Positions 52,010-61,088 of a stretch of 64,000 nt of DNA are shown here, one piece after another. The notes under the pieces are model-generated. The model did not search any database, was not told the origin of the DNA, and saw only the letters and a program-made list of their open reading frames with translations. Position 1 is the first letter of the stretch, and every line of letters starts with the position of its first letter. The position numbers and the translations under genes were made by a program. Location: assembly GCF_003853415.1 (NCBI RefSeq), contig NZ_QTPP01000005.1, forward strand, positions 230,863 through 294,862. Direction: 5' to 3'. The DNA is from Burkholderia sp. Bp9142 (GTDB lineage Bacteria; Pseudomonadota; Gammaproteobacteria; Burkholderiales; Burkholderiaceae).

Positions 52010-53026
52010 ATGTCTTCTCTCGCCACCCGTGTTGCCTGCCTCGCCCTGTTTGCCGCCAGCGTCGGCGCCCATGCCGCACCGGTCGATCGCGCGGGGCGCG
52101 GGATCTACCACTTCGCGTCGCAAAGCGGCTGCCCGTTCGCGCGCGCGGCCGCCGCGGACTGCAACCGCATCGCGCTCGATGCGCCCGACGTTCACGCGCG
52201 CATCGACACCGATGCGCACGCGATCGTTTTCTCGAGCGATGAGACGCGCCGCACGAAGGACGTGCTCGGCGACGTACTGCTGCACGGCACGGGCGTCGAC
52301 GGCGAGGGCAGGCGCGTGCCGTTGAGCGTGCACGTGCTGCTGCGTCGCGATGGCGCGAAATGGGACCGCGACGTGTACGTCCATGCGCCGGTGCGTGGCA
52401 CGTTCACCGATGTCCGGGTCGATCCGTATCGTGTGCGCGTGAAGGAGGGCGAGGGCGAGCGCGACGTGCTCACGCCGGACGAAACGCTGGCGCTGTTCGC
52501 ACATCCGTCGCTGGCATCGCGGCTCGCGCGGCATCTCGTCAAGGTGAGTGCGACCGATCCGAAGCAGCCGTCCTCGGACGACATCACGATCGCGCTCGGC
52601 ATCGGCGGCCTGACCCGATCGGTCGCGCGTGCGAGCTTTACGTCGAACGCGCCGCACGATGCCGACGTCGAGCGTGCACTCGCGTCCGGCACGTGGGCGA
52701 TTCGGTTCGATGCGTTGAGCAACCGCATTCCGGTGTGGGTCGCACGGCGCGAGCTGTTCCTGTTCGGCCTCGACGGCAGCGCGCTCGTGAAGGACATGCG
52801 CGCGCGCGGCTTCAGGAAGAACGACCGGATCGAATTCGGCGCGCGCGACGGCAACGGCTATCTGCGCGTGAACGGCCGCGAGGAGGCATTCGCGGGTGCG
52901 GCCGCGTCCGCGCATGCGTTCATGCAGGAAAGCTTCATCGGCCTGATCCTCGGATGGCGTCGCGATCCGGCCGCCGCTGCGGCTTCCGCGACGCAATCCG
53001 CGTCCGTACGGGGCGTGCCGGCATGA
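52010..53026 (+). CDS. Exported protein of unknown function
   Basis: 338 residues. A clear signal peptide (MSSLATRVACLALFAASVGAHA, cut before APVDRAG) sends it to the periplasm. The mature part has two Cys early (SGCPFARAAAADCNR), possibly a disulfide, and mixed alpha/beta composition without membrane segments. I recognise no family or active site. It overlaps the ferritin-like gene by 4 nt, which links it to the lipid/glycan-type neighbours. An in-frame ATG at 51971 would add 13 residues before the signal peptide. Confidence 0.7.
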   Translation: MSSLATRVACLALFAASVGAHAAPVDRAGRGIYHFASQSGCPFARAAAADCNRIALDAPDVHARIDTDAHAIVFSSDETRRTKDVLGDVLLHGTGVDGEGRRVPLSVHVLLRRDGAKWDRDVYVHAPVRGTFTDVRVDPYRVRVKEGEGERDVLTPDETLALFAHPSLASRLARHLVKVSATDPKQPSSDDITIALGIGGLTRSVARASFTSNAPHDADVERALASGTWAIRFDALSNRIPVWVARRELFLFGLDGSALVKDMRARGFRKNDRIEFGARDGNGYLRVNGREEAFAGAAASAHAFMQESFIGLILGWRRDPAAAAASATQSASVRGVPA

Positions 53027-53772
53027 CCGCGGCGGGTGAACTGCCGGCGTCGCCGCAGGCGGGGCACGACGCGCGCTTCGACTGTCTTGATGCGCCTGTG
53101 CCGCGCGGCACGGCGCGGGTGCGCGCATACCTCGTCGATCGCATCAAGCGGGCGGCGATCCGGCAGCTGCATCGCAGCACACATGGCGAGCGCTGGGTGC
53201 TGCGCATGTACCTGATCGGCGAGGAAGCGACCGAGTGCGCGTTACACGAGGACTGGACCGGACAGCCACCGGACTGGCTTGCGCCGCGGATCGACCAGCA
53301 TCTCGCGGACGAGCGTCGCCACGCGGCCGCGTTTGCCGAAGCGCTGCGCGTGCGTGGCGTCGCGCCGTCGACCGCGCGGCACGAGCCCGACTGGCTGAGC
53401 CGGCGCAAGATCGCGCGCTGGCGCCGGCTCGCGCAGCGCCATGCGCCGCATTTCGCGCAAGGCGTGCTCGTGCCGGCCTATGCGACGGGGCTGTGCGCGG
53501 AACAGATGGCGATGCGCGTGCTCGCGCGCCACTGCGCGACGATCGGCGCCGCGCATCCGCTGTATCCGTTGCTCTCGCGCGTGCTCGCCGACGAGACGCG
53601 GCATGTCCGGCTCTGCTCGGACACGCTGCGCCGTCTGGTTGCACCGTCCGAGACCGCGCATCTCGCCGCGTTGCTGAACGAGATCCGTGCGATCGAAGCC
53701 GGGTTCGGCGTGACGGGCGCGCTGGCGATGGTTGCGGCCGGCTGGCTCCAGTCGCTTCGTCCACGCGCATGA
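53023..53772 (+). CDS. Ferritin-like diiron protein
   Basis: 249 residues, mostly helical. A di-iron ligand pattern is complete: Glu67/Glu68 (LIGEEATE), Glu97-x2-His100 (ADERRHA), Glu160 (CAEQMAMR) and Glu191-x2-His194 (ADETRHV). This is the arrangement of ferritin-like oxidases and hydroxylases, so it probably activates O2 to hydroxylate or oxidise a substrate. Set with a desaturase, PAP2 and two glycosyltransferases, a lipid substrate is likely but unproven. ATG 53023 overlaps the upstream stop, and its own stop overlaps the next start. Confidence 0.8.
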   Translation: MTAAGELPASPQAGHDARFDCLDAPVPRGTARVRAYLVDRIKRAAIRQLHRSTHGERWVLRMYLIGEEATECALHEDWTGQPPDWLAPRIDQHLADERRHAAAFAEALRVRGVAPSTARHEPDWLSRRKIARWRRLAQRHAPHFAQGVLVPAYATGLCAEQMAMRVLARHCATIGAAHPLYPLLSRVLADETRHVRLCSDTLRRLVAPSETAHLAALLNEIRAIEAGFGVTGALAMVAAGWLQSLRPRA

Positions 53773-54923
53773 TGCCGCGGATCGTCTATCTCGCGACGGC
53801 CGACGCGCGCGGCCACCTGATGCGCGCACAACTGCTCGTGCACGCGTTGCGCGCGGCCGGCGCGCAGGTCGACGTGCTGACGACGTCCGATGCAGGGCAG
53901 GCGTTCCTGGCCGCGTTCGGCATCGACGCGGCGGTGCTGTCCCGTCACTACGCGGTGCAGTTCGACGCACGGCAGAACATGCTGCGCGACGCGACCGATC
54001 GCAATGTCGCGCACTACGTGTTCAGGCCGACGCGCATGCTGCGCGACATCGCTCGGCTGCGCGCGATCGTCCGCGATGCCGATCTCGTGATCAACGACTC
54101 GTTTCATCCGGCGCTGCTGTTCATGGGCGCGATGCCGGGCTGGCGGCGCCGCGTCGTCCATGTATATGGCGGCAGCCTGCGCCGCGCGTTGACCACGAAT
54201 TTCGATGCGCGGCTGCCGCGCATGCTGGCGCGTGCTTTTGCGCGGGTCGTCGACTGGCAGATCGATTCGGCGCTGTGCTGCATCGAACACGATTTTGCGT
54301 ACGACGCCGCCGACGAAGTCCGGCGGTCGCGCATGCATTGCCGGCTGCCGACGCCGGTGCAGGTCGTGGCCGAATTGCCCGCTTCGGAACCGGCTGCCGC
54401 AGCCGTTTATCTGAATCCGCACTTCCGCGATATCGCGCTCGCCGATGCGTTGTCGGCCGGCATGCGCGACGCGGGGCTCGCCACCCACCGCGTGGGCGAG
54501 GGCTACGCGGGGCACGACGGCTGGACTGGCGTCGACGCCGGCTGGGCGACGCGCGCCGCCCATGCACCGCTGATCGTGTCGGCACCCGGCATGGCCGCGC
54601 TGTCGATCGCGCGTGTGTATCACCGCCCGATCCTGCTTGTGCAGACTGATCAGCCCGAGCAGGCGAGCAACGCCGCGCGCGCGGCCCGGCTGCAACTCGT
54701 GCACCGCGTCGTCACGTGGCGCGGCGATGCGGCCGCGTTCCGGCGGGAAGTCGGGCAGGCCGCAGCCGACCTGATGCGCAATCCCGGCACGCAGGCGGGA
54801 ACGGTCTCCGGCCGCGAGCATGCGCGTGCGCGCGTCGACGCATGGACGTCGCGCCTCCTCGCGCTGCGTCCGCGTGCGCAGGCGGACGCAGCGGATACGC
54901 GATGCGAGGCGCCGGCGCCATGA
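53769..54923 (+). CDS. GT-B (UGT/MurG-like) glycosyltransferase
   Basis: 384 residues. The N-terminal domain opens with IVYLATADARGHLMRAQLLVHAL, the acceptor-domain pattern of UGT/MurG-type enzymes. The C-terminal domain has PLIVSAPGMAALSIARVYHRPILLVQ and DQPEQASNAARAARL, the usual donor-site region where Gly-rich and Asp-Gln residues contact the sugar. Soluble or peripheral. It would glycosylate a lipid or small acceptor in this operon. Both ends overlap neighbours by 4 nt (ATGATG at the start). Confidence 0.78.
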   Translation: MMPRIVYLATADARGHLMRAQLLVHALRAAGAQVDVLTTSDAGQAFLAAFGIDAAVLSRHYAVQFDARQNMLRDATDRNVAHYVFRPTRMLRDIARLRAIVRDADLVINDSFHPALLFMGAMPGWRRRVVHVYGGSLRRALTTNFDARLPRMLARAFARVVDWQIDSALCCIEHDFAYDAADEVRRSRMHCRLPTPVQVVAELPASEPAAAAVYLNPHFRDIALADALSAGMRDAGLATHRVGEGYAGHDGWTGVDAGWATRAAHAPLIVSAPGMAALSIARVYHRPILLVQTDQPEQASNAARAARLQLVHRVVTWRGDAAAFRREVGQAAADLMRNPGTQAGTVSGREHARARVDAWTSRLLALRPRAQADAADTRCEAPAP

Positions 54924-55540
54924 TGAACGCGCTGTCGTTTCGTGACGATCGCCGGCCTGATGTCCGGCAGATGCTGGCCGCGACGTTCGGCATGGCAGCC
55001 GGCCTCGCGATCTTCTTTCTGCTGGAGCGCGGCGTCACGCCGCGCTACGTGTTTGCCACGGCGTTCGATGCGCGGATTCCGTTCATTGCGTGGTCGTGGT
55101 TCGTCTATGTCGGCTTCTTTCCGTTCGTGATTGCGCTTGCCGCGTATGCGCGGCCGCCCGCGTTCGCCGCGTTCAAGGAGGCCGTGCTGATTGCGTTCGT
55201 GCTCGGTGTCGTGTGCTTCCTGTTGTTTCCGGAAGCCGTGGCGCGGCCCGACGTCGCGGAGATCGGCAACGCGTTCGTGCGCCACCGTCTCGCGCGCATG
55301 TGGCAGCTCGATCTCGCGGCAAACGGCTTTCCGAGCCTGCATGTCGCGGTGACGTGTCTTGCCTGCCGGATGCTGGCGGACCGGCGGCGGATCCTGACAG
55401 TGGCGATCGGCCTGCTGATCTGCGTGTCGACGTTGACGCTCAAGCAGCATACGGTTGCCGATGTACTGGGCGGCGTGGCGCTCGCGATGCTCAGTGCGCT
55501 GTGGGTCGAGCGGCGTTCGCCGCGCAGGAGGCTCGCGTGA
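54920..55540 (+). CDS. PAP2-superfamily membrane phosphatase/phosphotransferase
   Basis: 206 residues with about five membrane segments. The phosphatase motifs are GFPSLHVA (His141) and LKQHTVADVLGG (His177 and Asp181), the C2 and C3 motifs of the PAP2_3 type found in inositol phosphorylceramide synthases and lipid phosphatases. The first motif is not obvious. It likely removes or transfers a phospho-headgroup on a lipid in the inner membrane. Tight overlaps with GT-B and desaturase genes indicate one pathway. Confidence 0.82.
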   Translation: MMNALSFRDDRRPDVRQMLAATFGMAAGLAIFFLLERGVTPRYVFATAFDARIPFIAWSWFVYVGFFPFVIALAAYARPPAFAAFKEAVLIAFVLGVVCFLLFPEAVARPDVAEIGNAFVRHRLARMWQLDLAANGFPSLHVAVTCLACRMLADRRRILTVAIGLLICVSTLTLKQHTVADVLGGVALAMLSALWVERRSPRRRLA

Positions 55541-56484
55541 CGGATGCCCATGTTCACCATGCGGGGCCGAATGCCGGGCTGGCGCGGTTCATGCCCGATC
55601 CCGCGCTGTTTCGCGTGAGCGCGTCGCGCGTCGGCGCGGCGCTGGCGGGCGACTGGCTGATGATTGCCGCTGCGTGCGCGGTTGCGATCGCGTTTCAGCA
55701 TCCGCTGGTGTACGCGATGGCCGCGATCGTGATCGCGCGCAGCCAGCTTGCGCTCGCGGTCATGATGCACGAAGGCGCGCACGGGTTGCTGGCGCGCAAC
55801 CGGCGCGTCAACGACGCGCTGGGCCAGTTGTTCGCGGCCGGCCCGCTGTGGCTGTCGCTGCGCACGTATCGCGCAGGCCATCTGAAGCACCACCGCGCAC
55901 CGATGCAGTCGGACGATCCGGTCGCGCTGCTGTTCGGCGTGCATGACTATCCGGTCACGCGCGGACGGCTGATCGGCCGCCTGCTCGCGTACGCGTGCGG
56001 GATCGGCTACGTGACGAGCGTCGTGAAACTCGCACGCGGCGAGTTTGCGCACGCGTTGCCGAAGGTCGGGAAGTCGCGCGCGTATGCCGCGTGGGAAGTC
56101 GCGTCGATGCTGGCCGGCAACGGTGTGCTGTTCGGCGCGCTCGCATTGGCCGGACATCCGCTGCTGTACGTCACGTTGTGGATCGTGCCATCCGTCACGC
56201 TGCTGCCGCTCGCCGGACAGGTGCGCGCGATCTTCGAGCACGCGGGGCTGCCGGCATGCGCCGACCAGAGCCGCAACGCGCGCACGATCGTCCGTCGTTC
56301 GTGGCAGACGTTCCTGTTCGGCCCGCACGCGATTCATTTTCATATCGAACATCACCTGTTCACGCGGATGCCGTTCCATAACCTGCCGGTCGTGCATCGG
56401 CAGCTCGCGCAGCGGCAGTTGCTGCCCGACGGCAATCTGTACGCGGGTTACGGTGCGGTGCTGCGCGACGTGAGTGGGCGTTGA
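55537..56484 (+). CDS. Membrane fatty-acid desaturase/hydroxylase
   Basis: 315 residues. The three histidine boxes are present: HEGAH (His78/His82), HLKHH (His115/118/119) and HIEHH (His269/272/273), between membrane segments as in desaturases, hydroxylases and ketolases. AGGAGG lies 5 nt before the GTG start at 55537, which overlaps the PAP2 stop. Last gene of the six-gene operon; 56485-56627 after it contains nothing I can name apart from the tRNA terminator beyond. Confidence 0.88.
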   Translation: MTDAHVHHAGPNAGLARFMPDPALFRVSASRVGAALAGDWLMIAAACAVAIAFQHPLVYAMAAIVIARSQLALAVMMHEGAHGLLARNRRVNDALGQLFAAGPLWLSLRTYRAGHLKHHRAPMQSDDPVALLFGVHDYPVTRGRLIGRLLAYACGIGYVTSVVKLARGEFAHALPKVGKSRAYAAWEVASMLAGNGVLFGALALAGHPLLYVTLWIVPSVTLLPLAGQVRAIFEHAGLPACADQSRNARTIVRRSWQTFLFGPHAIHFHIEHHLFTRMPFHNLPVVHRQLAQRQLLPDGNLYAGYGAVLRDVSGR

Positions 56485-56627
56485 CGCGCGGGCGGGGGAT
56501 GGCTGGCGTCGTCTGGCGCGAGAGCGATGAGCGATTCGACCGGGATCGGGGGCCGGGCGCCGTGCGCGACCGGGTGCGTCGCGAGCGTCATCGAGATTGC
56601 GCGCTCGACACCGCAAGCGACAGACGC

Positions 56628-56653
56628 AAAAAAGCCTCCGCGCGGGAGGCTTT
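56628..56653 (-). terminator. Terminator of tRNA-Lys
   Basis: On the minus strand, a stem with AAAGCCTCC and GGAGGCTTT arms encloses a short CGCG-type loop and ends in a run of six Ts, 22 nt after the tRNA 3' end. Confidence 0.9.
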
Positions 56654-56674
56654 AATTGCACTATCAAAGATAGT

Positions 56675-56751
56675 TGGTAGGGTGGGAGGGACTCGAACCC
56701 TCGACTCTCTGATTAAAAGTCAGATACTCTAACCAACTGAGTTACCACCCC
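56675..56751 (-). tRNA. tRNA-Lys (anticodon TTT)
   Basis: 77 nt including an encoded CCA. Acceptor stem GGGGTGG/CCACCCT (one G-T pair), D-arm ACTC/GAGT, anticodon stem TCTGA/TCAGA around CTTTTAA giving anticodon TTT, T-arm GAGGG/CCCTC with loop TTCGAGT. All stems pair. It has its own consensus promoter and terminator. Confidence 0.97.
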
Positions 56752-56809
56752 ACGTTCTTGAAACCTGTTGGTTCGTTGCTTCAACAACTTGGCAAGCGAC
56801 CCAAAGAGC

Positions 56810-56854
56810 AAAAAATTATAGCGGCGGGTTGCTGGGCTGTCAACAACCCGTCGC
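56810..56854 (-). terminator. Terminator-like hairpin after cpoB, overlapping the tRNA-Lys promoter
   Basis: An 11-bp stem (56844-56854 with 56821-56831, one G-T pair), 12-nt loop, then TATAA and six Ts on the minus strand, 7 nt after the cpoB stop. It would end the tol-pal transcript. The same bases carry the promoter of the downstream tRNA gene. Confidence 0.65.
56815..56843 (-). promoter_or_regulatory. Consensus sigma70 promoter of tRNA-Lys
   Basis: On the minus strand TTGACA (56843-56838), a 17-nt spacer and TATAAT (56820-56815): a perfect match to the sigma70 consensus with ideal spacing. Predicted start is near 56808, giving a 56-nt leader before the tRNA 5' end. Confidence 0.93.
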
Positions 56855-56860
56855 GATAAT

Positions 56861-57610
56861 TTATTTGATGCTCTCGATCTTGCCCTGCGCCGTCTGCGCG
56901 GCGTTCGATCCGGCGTACTGCGACACGACCTGCTCGAACGTCTTCTTCGCGGCCGCCTTCTGGCCCTGCTCGAGCTGGTTCGTACCGATCGCGACGAGCG
57001 CGTCGGCCGCGCGCGGATGCTGCGGATACTTGCTCACGATCGCTTGCCACGTCGCGGTCGAGCCGCGGTAGTCGCGCAGCGCGTATTGCGCATTGCCGAG
57101 CCAGTACTGCGCGGTCGGCTGGTGCGGGCTCTGCGGATACTTCGCGATGAAGCTGCGGAACGATGCCGCGGCCGCCTTGAAGTTGCCGTTGCGGAACTGC
57201 TGCTGCGCCGCGTTGAGCGCATCCATTTCACCCGGCTGCACGGTGCCTTCGACACCATCGATCGTCGCCTGTTGCGGCTCGAACTTCTTGAGTCGCGTGT
57301 CGAGATCCTGGTAGTACTCCTTCTGCTGCCGTTCGAGCGTCGTCAGCCGGTTCGTCAGGTCCTCGTTCTCGCCGCGCAGCGTCGCGACCTGCTGGTTCAG
57401 CTGGTCGATACGGCCGGATTGATCGAGGATCGTACGCTGGGCGGCGGACAACTGGGTGGACAGGTTGTCACTCTTGCTGCGCAAGTCGAGCACGGCGCGG
57501 CGCGCCTCATTGTCGTCGAACATGCCGGCGTGCGCCGGCGCGGCCGACCACGCCGCGCCGACGACGCAGAATGCTGCGGCCATGCGCAGCCAGGATACAC
57601 GGTGCGTCAT
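56861..57610 (-). CDS. cpoB: Cell division coordinator CpoB (YbgF)
   Basis: 249 residues. A signal peptide (about 1-28, cut at AHA) precedes the N-terminal coiled coil (about 35-105, Gln/Leu heptads; trimerisation in the family). Then come TPR repeats (about 130-245: FRNGNFKAAAASFRSFIAKYPQSP, YALRDYRGSTATWQAIVSKYP). Periplasmic; in E. coli it links TolA with PBP1B to coordinate outer-membrane constriction and septal wall synthesis. Last gene of the tol-pal operon, 19 nt after pal. Confidence 0.95.
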   Translation of the reverse strand: MTHRVSWLRMAAAFCVVGAAWSAAPAHAGMFDDNEARRAVLDLRSKSDNLSTQLSAAQRTILDQSGRIDQLNQQVATLRGENEDLTNRLTTLERQQKEYYQDLDTRLKKFEPQQATIDGVEGTVQPGEMDALNAAQQQFRNGNFKAAAASFRSFIAKYPQSPHQPTAQYWLGNAQYALRDYRGSTATWQAIVSKYPQHPRAADALVAIGTNQLEQGQKAAAKKTFEQVVSQYAGSNAAQTAQGKIESIK

Positions 57611-57629
57611 ACGGCAACTCTTCCGTTAC

Positions 57630-58142
57630 TTACTGTTGGTAGACGAGGTCGGCGCGACGGTTCTGCGCCCACGAGGCTTCGTCGTGACCCGATGCTTGCG
57701 GCTTTTCCTTGCCGAGGCTCACGGCTTCCATCTGCGAGTCGTTCACGCCGAGCAGTGCCATCGCGCGGCGGACGGCTTCCGCACGCTTCTGGCCCAGCGC
57801 GAGGTTGTACTCGCTCGTGCCGCGTTCGTCGGTGTTGCCCTGGATCAGCACGTGGCGCTGCGGGTGGCTCTTCAGGTACTGAGCGTGCTGCTGCATCAGC
57901 GGCTGATACTCGTCCTTCACCGAATAGCTGTCGAAGTCGAAGTAGATGCTGCGCTTCGCGAGCGGGCTGTTCGGATCGTTCAGCGGATCGACGTTCACTT
58001 GCGCGACGTTGTCGGCGCTCGGCTGCGTGCTCACCGCACCGCCGGCATTTGCCTTGTCGTCGAGCTTCACGCCCGACTTACACGCTGCGAGCGCGCTGAT
58101 CATCATCACGGCCAGGGCCAGACGAGCTTTATTCGACATCAT
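57630..58142 (-). CDS. pal: Peptidoglycan-associated lipoprotein Pal
   Basis: 170 residues. Lipobox ISALAAC with Cys21 gives an outer-membrane lipoprotein. The C-terminal OmpA-like domain (about 60-170) shows IYFDFDSYSV and GNTDERGTSEYNLALGQKRA, which contain the Asp and Arg that bind meso-DAP in peptidoglycan. Partner of TolB and TolA. AAGGAG 8 nt upstream supports ATG 58142 (MM start). A longer in-frame extension is a shadow of tolB. Confidence 0.97.
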   Translation of the reverse strand: MMSNKARLALAVMMISALAACKSGVKLDDKANAGGAVSTQPSADNVAQVNVDPLNDPNSPLAKRSIYFDFDSYSVKDEYQPLMQQHAQYLKSHPQRHVLIQGNTDERGTSEYNLALGQKRAEAVRRAMALLGVNDSQMEAVSLGKEKPQASGHDEASWAQNRRADLVYQQ

Positions 58143-58159
58143 GGTTACTCTCCTTGTGG

Positions 58160-59455
58160 TCATTGCATGAAGGGCCCCCACGACGGCTCGCGAACGGAGC
58201 CGCCCTGGACGGACAGGATCTGCGGCGGCGCGCTGCCGTCGGAGGGCACTGCGGCCAGCACGTTGCGGCCACCCGACTGGGTAGCGTAGAGAAGGTACTG
58301 GCCGTTTGCCGCGAAGCTCGGCGATTCGTCGCGATTGGTATTCGTGATGGCGTTCGCCGCGCCGGTTTGCAGATCCTGAACGTACAGCTTGAAGCCCCCA
58401 CCCGTGCGGGAGATGTAAGCGAGCAGCTTGCCGTCCGGGCTGATGCGCGGGCTGGTGTTGTAGCTGCCGGTGAAGGTCACGCGTTGTGCCGAGCCGGCGC
58501 TTTCGCCTTGCGCGGGCATCCGGTAGATCTGCGGCGCGCCGCCGCGATCGCTCGTGAAATAGATCCACTGGCCGTCCGGCGAGTAGAACGGCTCGGTGTC
58601 GATCGAGCTGCTCTGCGTGAGACGGCGCAGGCCACCGCCGTTCGCATTGACCGTATAGATTTGCGTATTGCCCGTCAGCGACAGCGCAACGGCCAGCGTG
58701 TTGCTGTCCGGCGACCACGCCGGCGCACTGTTGTTGCCCTTCTGGTCCGAGACCATGTAGCGGCGGCCGGTCGGCAGGTCATGGATGTAGACGATCGGCT
58801 TCTTGCGCTCGAACGACACGTACGCAACCTTCGTCCCGCTCGGCGACCAGGCCGGCGAGATGATCGGCTCGGTGCTCGACAGCGCGATGCGCGCGTTCTG
58901 GCCGTCCGAATCCGAGATCTGCAGCTGGTAGCGGTTGCCCGTCTTGATCACGTACGACAGGCGCGTGGCGAACACGCCGCGCACGCCGAGCAGCTTCTGG
59001 TAGATGTAGTCGGCGATCTTGTGGCCGGCCGTGCGCAGCGTGTTGTCGTTTGCCGTCAGCGACAGGCCGCCGAGGCTTTGCTGCTTCACGGTGTCGTACA
59101 GGATGAAGTTCACCTTGTACTGGCCGTTCGCTTCGCGGTTCACGCTGCCGGCGACGAACGCGTTCGCGCCCTTGGCCTTCCATGCGCCGAGATCGACCGA
59201 AGCGGTCTCGGGCACGGGCGTGCTGCCCGCGTCGATATTGGTGAATTTGCCGCTGCGGGCGAGGTCCGCGCGGACGATCGACGTGACCTGCTGCGGCAGG
59301 CCTGCCTCGTTCGCGAAGTTCGCGGTGGCGATGGGGAACTGGGTCGAACCGACGCCGGTGATCAGCACGTTGACCTGCGCGTTAGCGGCGCCGCCGGCCG
59401 CAATCAGACACGAGGCCACGAGTGCCCTGAAACCTAGTTTCGTCATCAAACTCAT
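58160..59455 (-). CDS. tolB: Tol-Pal system beta-propeller protein TolB
   Basis: 431 residues. Signal peptide cut after GGAANA. An N-terminal alpha/beta domain carries the TolA-box region (VNVLITGVG). It is followed by a six-bladed beta propeller with repeated WSPDG/KxAYxS-type motifs ([60 protein letters not shown]). Periplasmic; binds Pal and signals via TolA. I chose ATG 59455 for the signal peptide; the open frame upstream is not coding-like. Confidence 0.97.
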   Translation of the reverse strand: MSLMTKLGFRALVASCLIAAGGAANAQVNVLITGVGSTQFPIATANFANEAGLPQQVTSIVRADLARSGKFTNIDAGSTPVPETASVDLGAWKAKGANAFVAGSVNREANGQYKVNFILYDTVKQQSLGGLSLTANDNTLRTAGHKIADYIYQKLLGVRGVFATRLSYVIKTGNRYQLQISDSDGQNARIALSSTEPIISPAWSPSGTKVAYVSFERKKPIVYIHDLPTGRRYMVSDQKGNNSAPAWSPDSNTLAVALSLTGNTQIYTVNANGGGLRRLTQSSSIDTEPFYSPDGQWIYFTSDRGGAPQIYRMPAQGESAGSAQRVTFTGSYNTSPRISPDGKLLAYISRTGGGFKLYVQDLQTGAANAITNTNRDESPSFAANGQYLLYATQSGGRNVLAAVPSDGSAPPQILSVQGGSVREPSWGPFMQ

Positions 59456-59564
59456 GCTTCTTGCTTCCCATGTGACTTGGATCGCTGCGCAAGCGCAGAG
59501 ACAGTAAAAATACCCGATTCGTTCCCGTCCGGCAGCGACGCCCGGAGTGTAAGCGCATTTCCGC

Positions 59565-60632
59565 TCACTCCGCCGCCTTGAAGGTAATCGTAATACTGGA
59601 CGGGGTATGACCGTCAGTATCGGGCGGTAACGGGACCGACGCCTGGATCGCATTGACGACCGCCTGATCCCACCCTGAATTTCCGCTCGGCCGCGAGACC
59701 GATACGCTCAGCAGGTCGCCCGAAGGCGTACAGCGGATTTTGACGATCGTCGTGAGCCCCTCACGCTCGCCACCCCAGACGATGTTCGGCTTCACGCGGC
59801 GGCGCACCTTGTCGGCATAGCCGGGCGACGCCGCATTGCCGCCGGAGCCCGTGCCGGTGCCGCTTTTCGCGAGCCCCTGGCCGCCGCCTTCGCCGGCGCC
59901 CGCGAGGCCCTGCATCTGCGCGAGACGCGTATTCCGCTCCCGGTCGAGCTTCGCCTTCGCTGCTGCATCGGCCTTCGCGCGCGCGGCCGCTTCGGCCTTT
60001 GCCTTCGCCTGGGCTTCCGCCTTCGCCTTCGCGGCCGCGTCGGCCTTGGCCTTCGCTGCCTCCTGGGCTTCCGCCTGCGCCTGCTTCTGTTGCTGCAGTT
60101 TCTGCTGCTGGAGTTTCTGCTGTTCGAGCTTCTGCTGCTCCATGAGCTGCTGTTGCTTGAGCTTGTCCGCCTGCTTCTGCTTGTCGCGGTCGGCGGCCTT
60201 CTGCGCGGCGAGCGCGGCGGCCTGCTGGGCCGCGAGCTGCTCGCGCCGGGTTTCCTCTTGCTGGGCCTTCAGTTGCTGCGCGCGGCGCTGCTGTTCGAGC
60301 AGCGCTTCGCGCGCGGCCGCTTCCTGCTGCCGCTTCTTCTGTTGCAGCGCGATGTCCGCCTGCTCGTCGCGGACCGGGGGAGGGGGCGGTGCGAGCTTCG
60401 CGGGCGGCGTGGGCGTGACGACGGGCCGCGGCGCGGGGACGTCGGGCACCTCGGTCCACAGCTCGGCTTCGGCGCCGGCCGGCGTGCTGTTCTGCCACTG
60501 CACGCCGTGATAGAGGAACAGCGCGAGCAACACGTGCATCAGCGCGGCGAGCGTGAACGCGCGCCAGGTGCCGCGCTCGCGAGGAGGCTGAGACGGGTAG
60601 CCGTTGCTGTGCGTGGATTGCTGCCGGTTCAT
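59565..60632 (-). CDS. tolA: Tol-Pal system protein TolA
   Basis: 355 residues. One N-terminal membrane helix (about 25-43, [17 protein letters not shown], with the His33 that pairs with TolQ/TolR) follows a short cytosolic tail. A Pro-rich hinge leads to a long Ala/Lys/Gln/Glu helix (about 95-245, built of KAK/AEA repeats), then the C-terminal TolA-III domain (about 265-355) with [25 protein letters not shown] and WDQAVVNAI. Bridges inner and outer membranes. Overlaps tolR by 4 nt. Confidence 0.95.
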   Translation of the reverse strand: MNRQQSTHSNGYPSQPPRERGTWRAFTLAALMHVLLALFLYHGVQWQNSTPAGAEAELWTEVPDVPAPRPVVTPTPPAKLAPPPPPVRDEQADIALQQKKRQQEAAAREALLEQQRRAQQLKAQQEETRREQLAAQQAAALAAQKAADRDKQKQADKLKQQQLMEQQKLEQQKLQQQKLQQQKQAQAEAQEAAKAKADAAAKAKAEAQAKAKAEAAARAKADAAAKAKLDRERNTRLAQMQGLAGAGEGGGQGLAKSGTGTGSGGNAASPGYADKVRRRVKPNIVWGGEREGLTTIVKIRCTPSGDLLSVSVSRPSGNSGWDQAVVNAIQASVPLPPDTDGHTPSSITITFKAAE

Positions 60633-61078
60633 TGCGATTTGACGAGGAGGCCGACGCGCTTGACGCCGCGCGCCTTCAGATCCGACATCACGGTCATGAC
60701 CGCATCGTACTGCACGGTCTTGTCGGCCGCGATCACGACCGGCTGGTCAGGATGATCGGCCTGCCGGGCCACGATGAAGCTGTCGAGCTCGGCCTTGGTC
60801 ATCGTGTCTTCCTGCGTCGCGCCGGCGTCGCCCTTGTACTTGACGCTCATCGTGCGGTCGGCCTTGATGTTGACGACGACGGGCGGCGTCTGTTCCTGTG
60901 GCGCTGCATTGCCGACGGTCGGCAGATTGATGATCGACGGGGCCACGAGCGGTGCCGTGACCATGAAGATCACGAGCAGCACCAGCATCACGTCGATGTA
61001 CGGCACGACGTTGATGTCGGCCATTGCGCGGCGCGAGCGGCCGCCGCGCATGCTGGATCGAATGGGACTTCCTGCCAT
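60629..61078 (-). CDS. tolR: Tol-Pal system protein TolR
   Basis: 149 residues. ExbD/TolR family: the single membrane helix (VPYIDVMLVLLVIFMVTAPLV) contains the proton-path Asp29. The periplasmic domain ends with IAADKTVQYDAVMTVMSDLKARGVKRVGL. Works with TolQ as the proton-driven stator for TolA. 10 nt after tolQ and overlapping tolA. Confidence 0.97.
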   Translation of the reverse strand: MAGSPIRSSMRGGRSRRAMADINVVPYIDVMLVLLVIFMVTAPLVAPSIINLPTVGNAAPQEQTPPVVVNIKADRTMSVKYKGDAGATQEDTMTKAELDSFIVARQADHPDQPVVIAADKTVQYDAVMTVMSDLKARGVKRVGLLVKSQ

Positions 61079-61088
61079 GGCGCGCTCC

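Noticed and set aside
56675..56751. tRNA-Lys as an integration site of a genomic island
   Set aside because: No integrase, no direct repeat of the tRNA 3' end and no abrupt composition change are visible next to it.
59900..60360. Repetitive sequence in tolA as a tandem repeat or CRISPR-like array
   Set aside because: It encodes the long Ala/Lys/Gln helix of TolA; the units are irregular and have no spacers. No CRISPR array is seen anywhere in the window.
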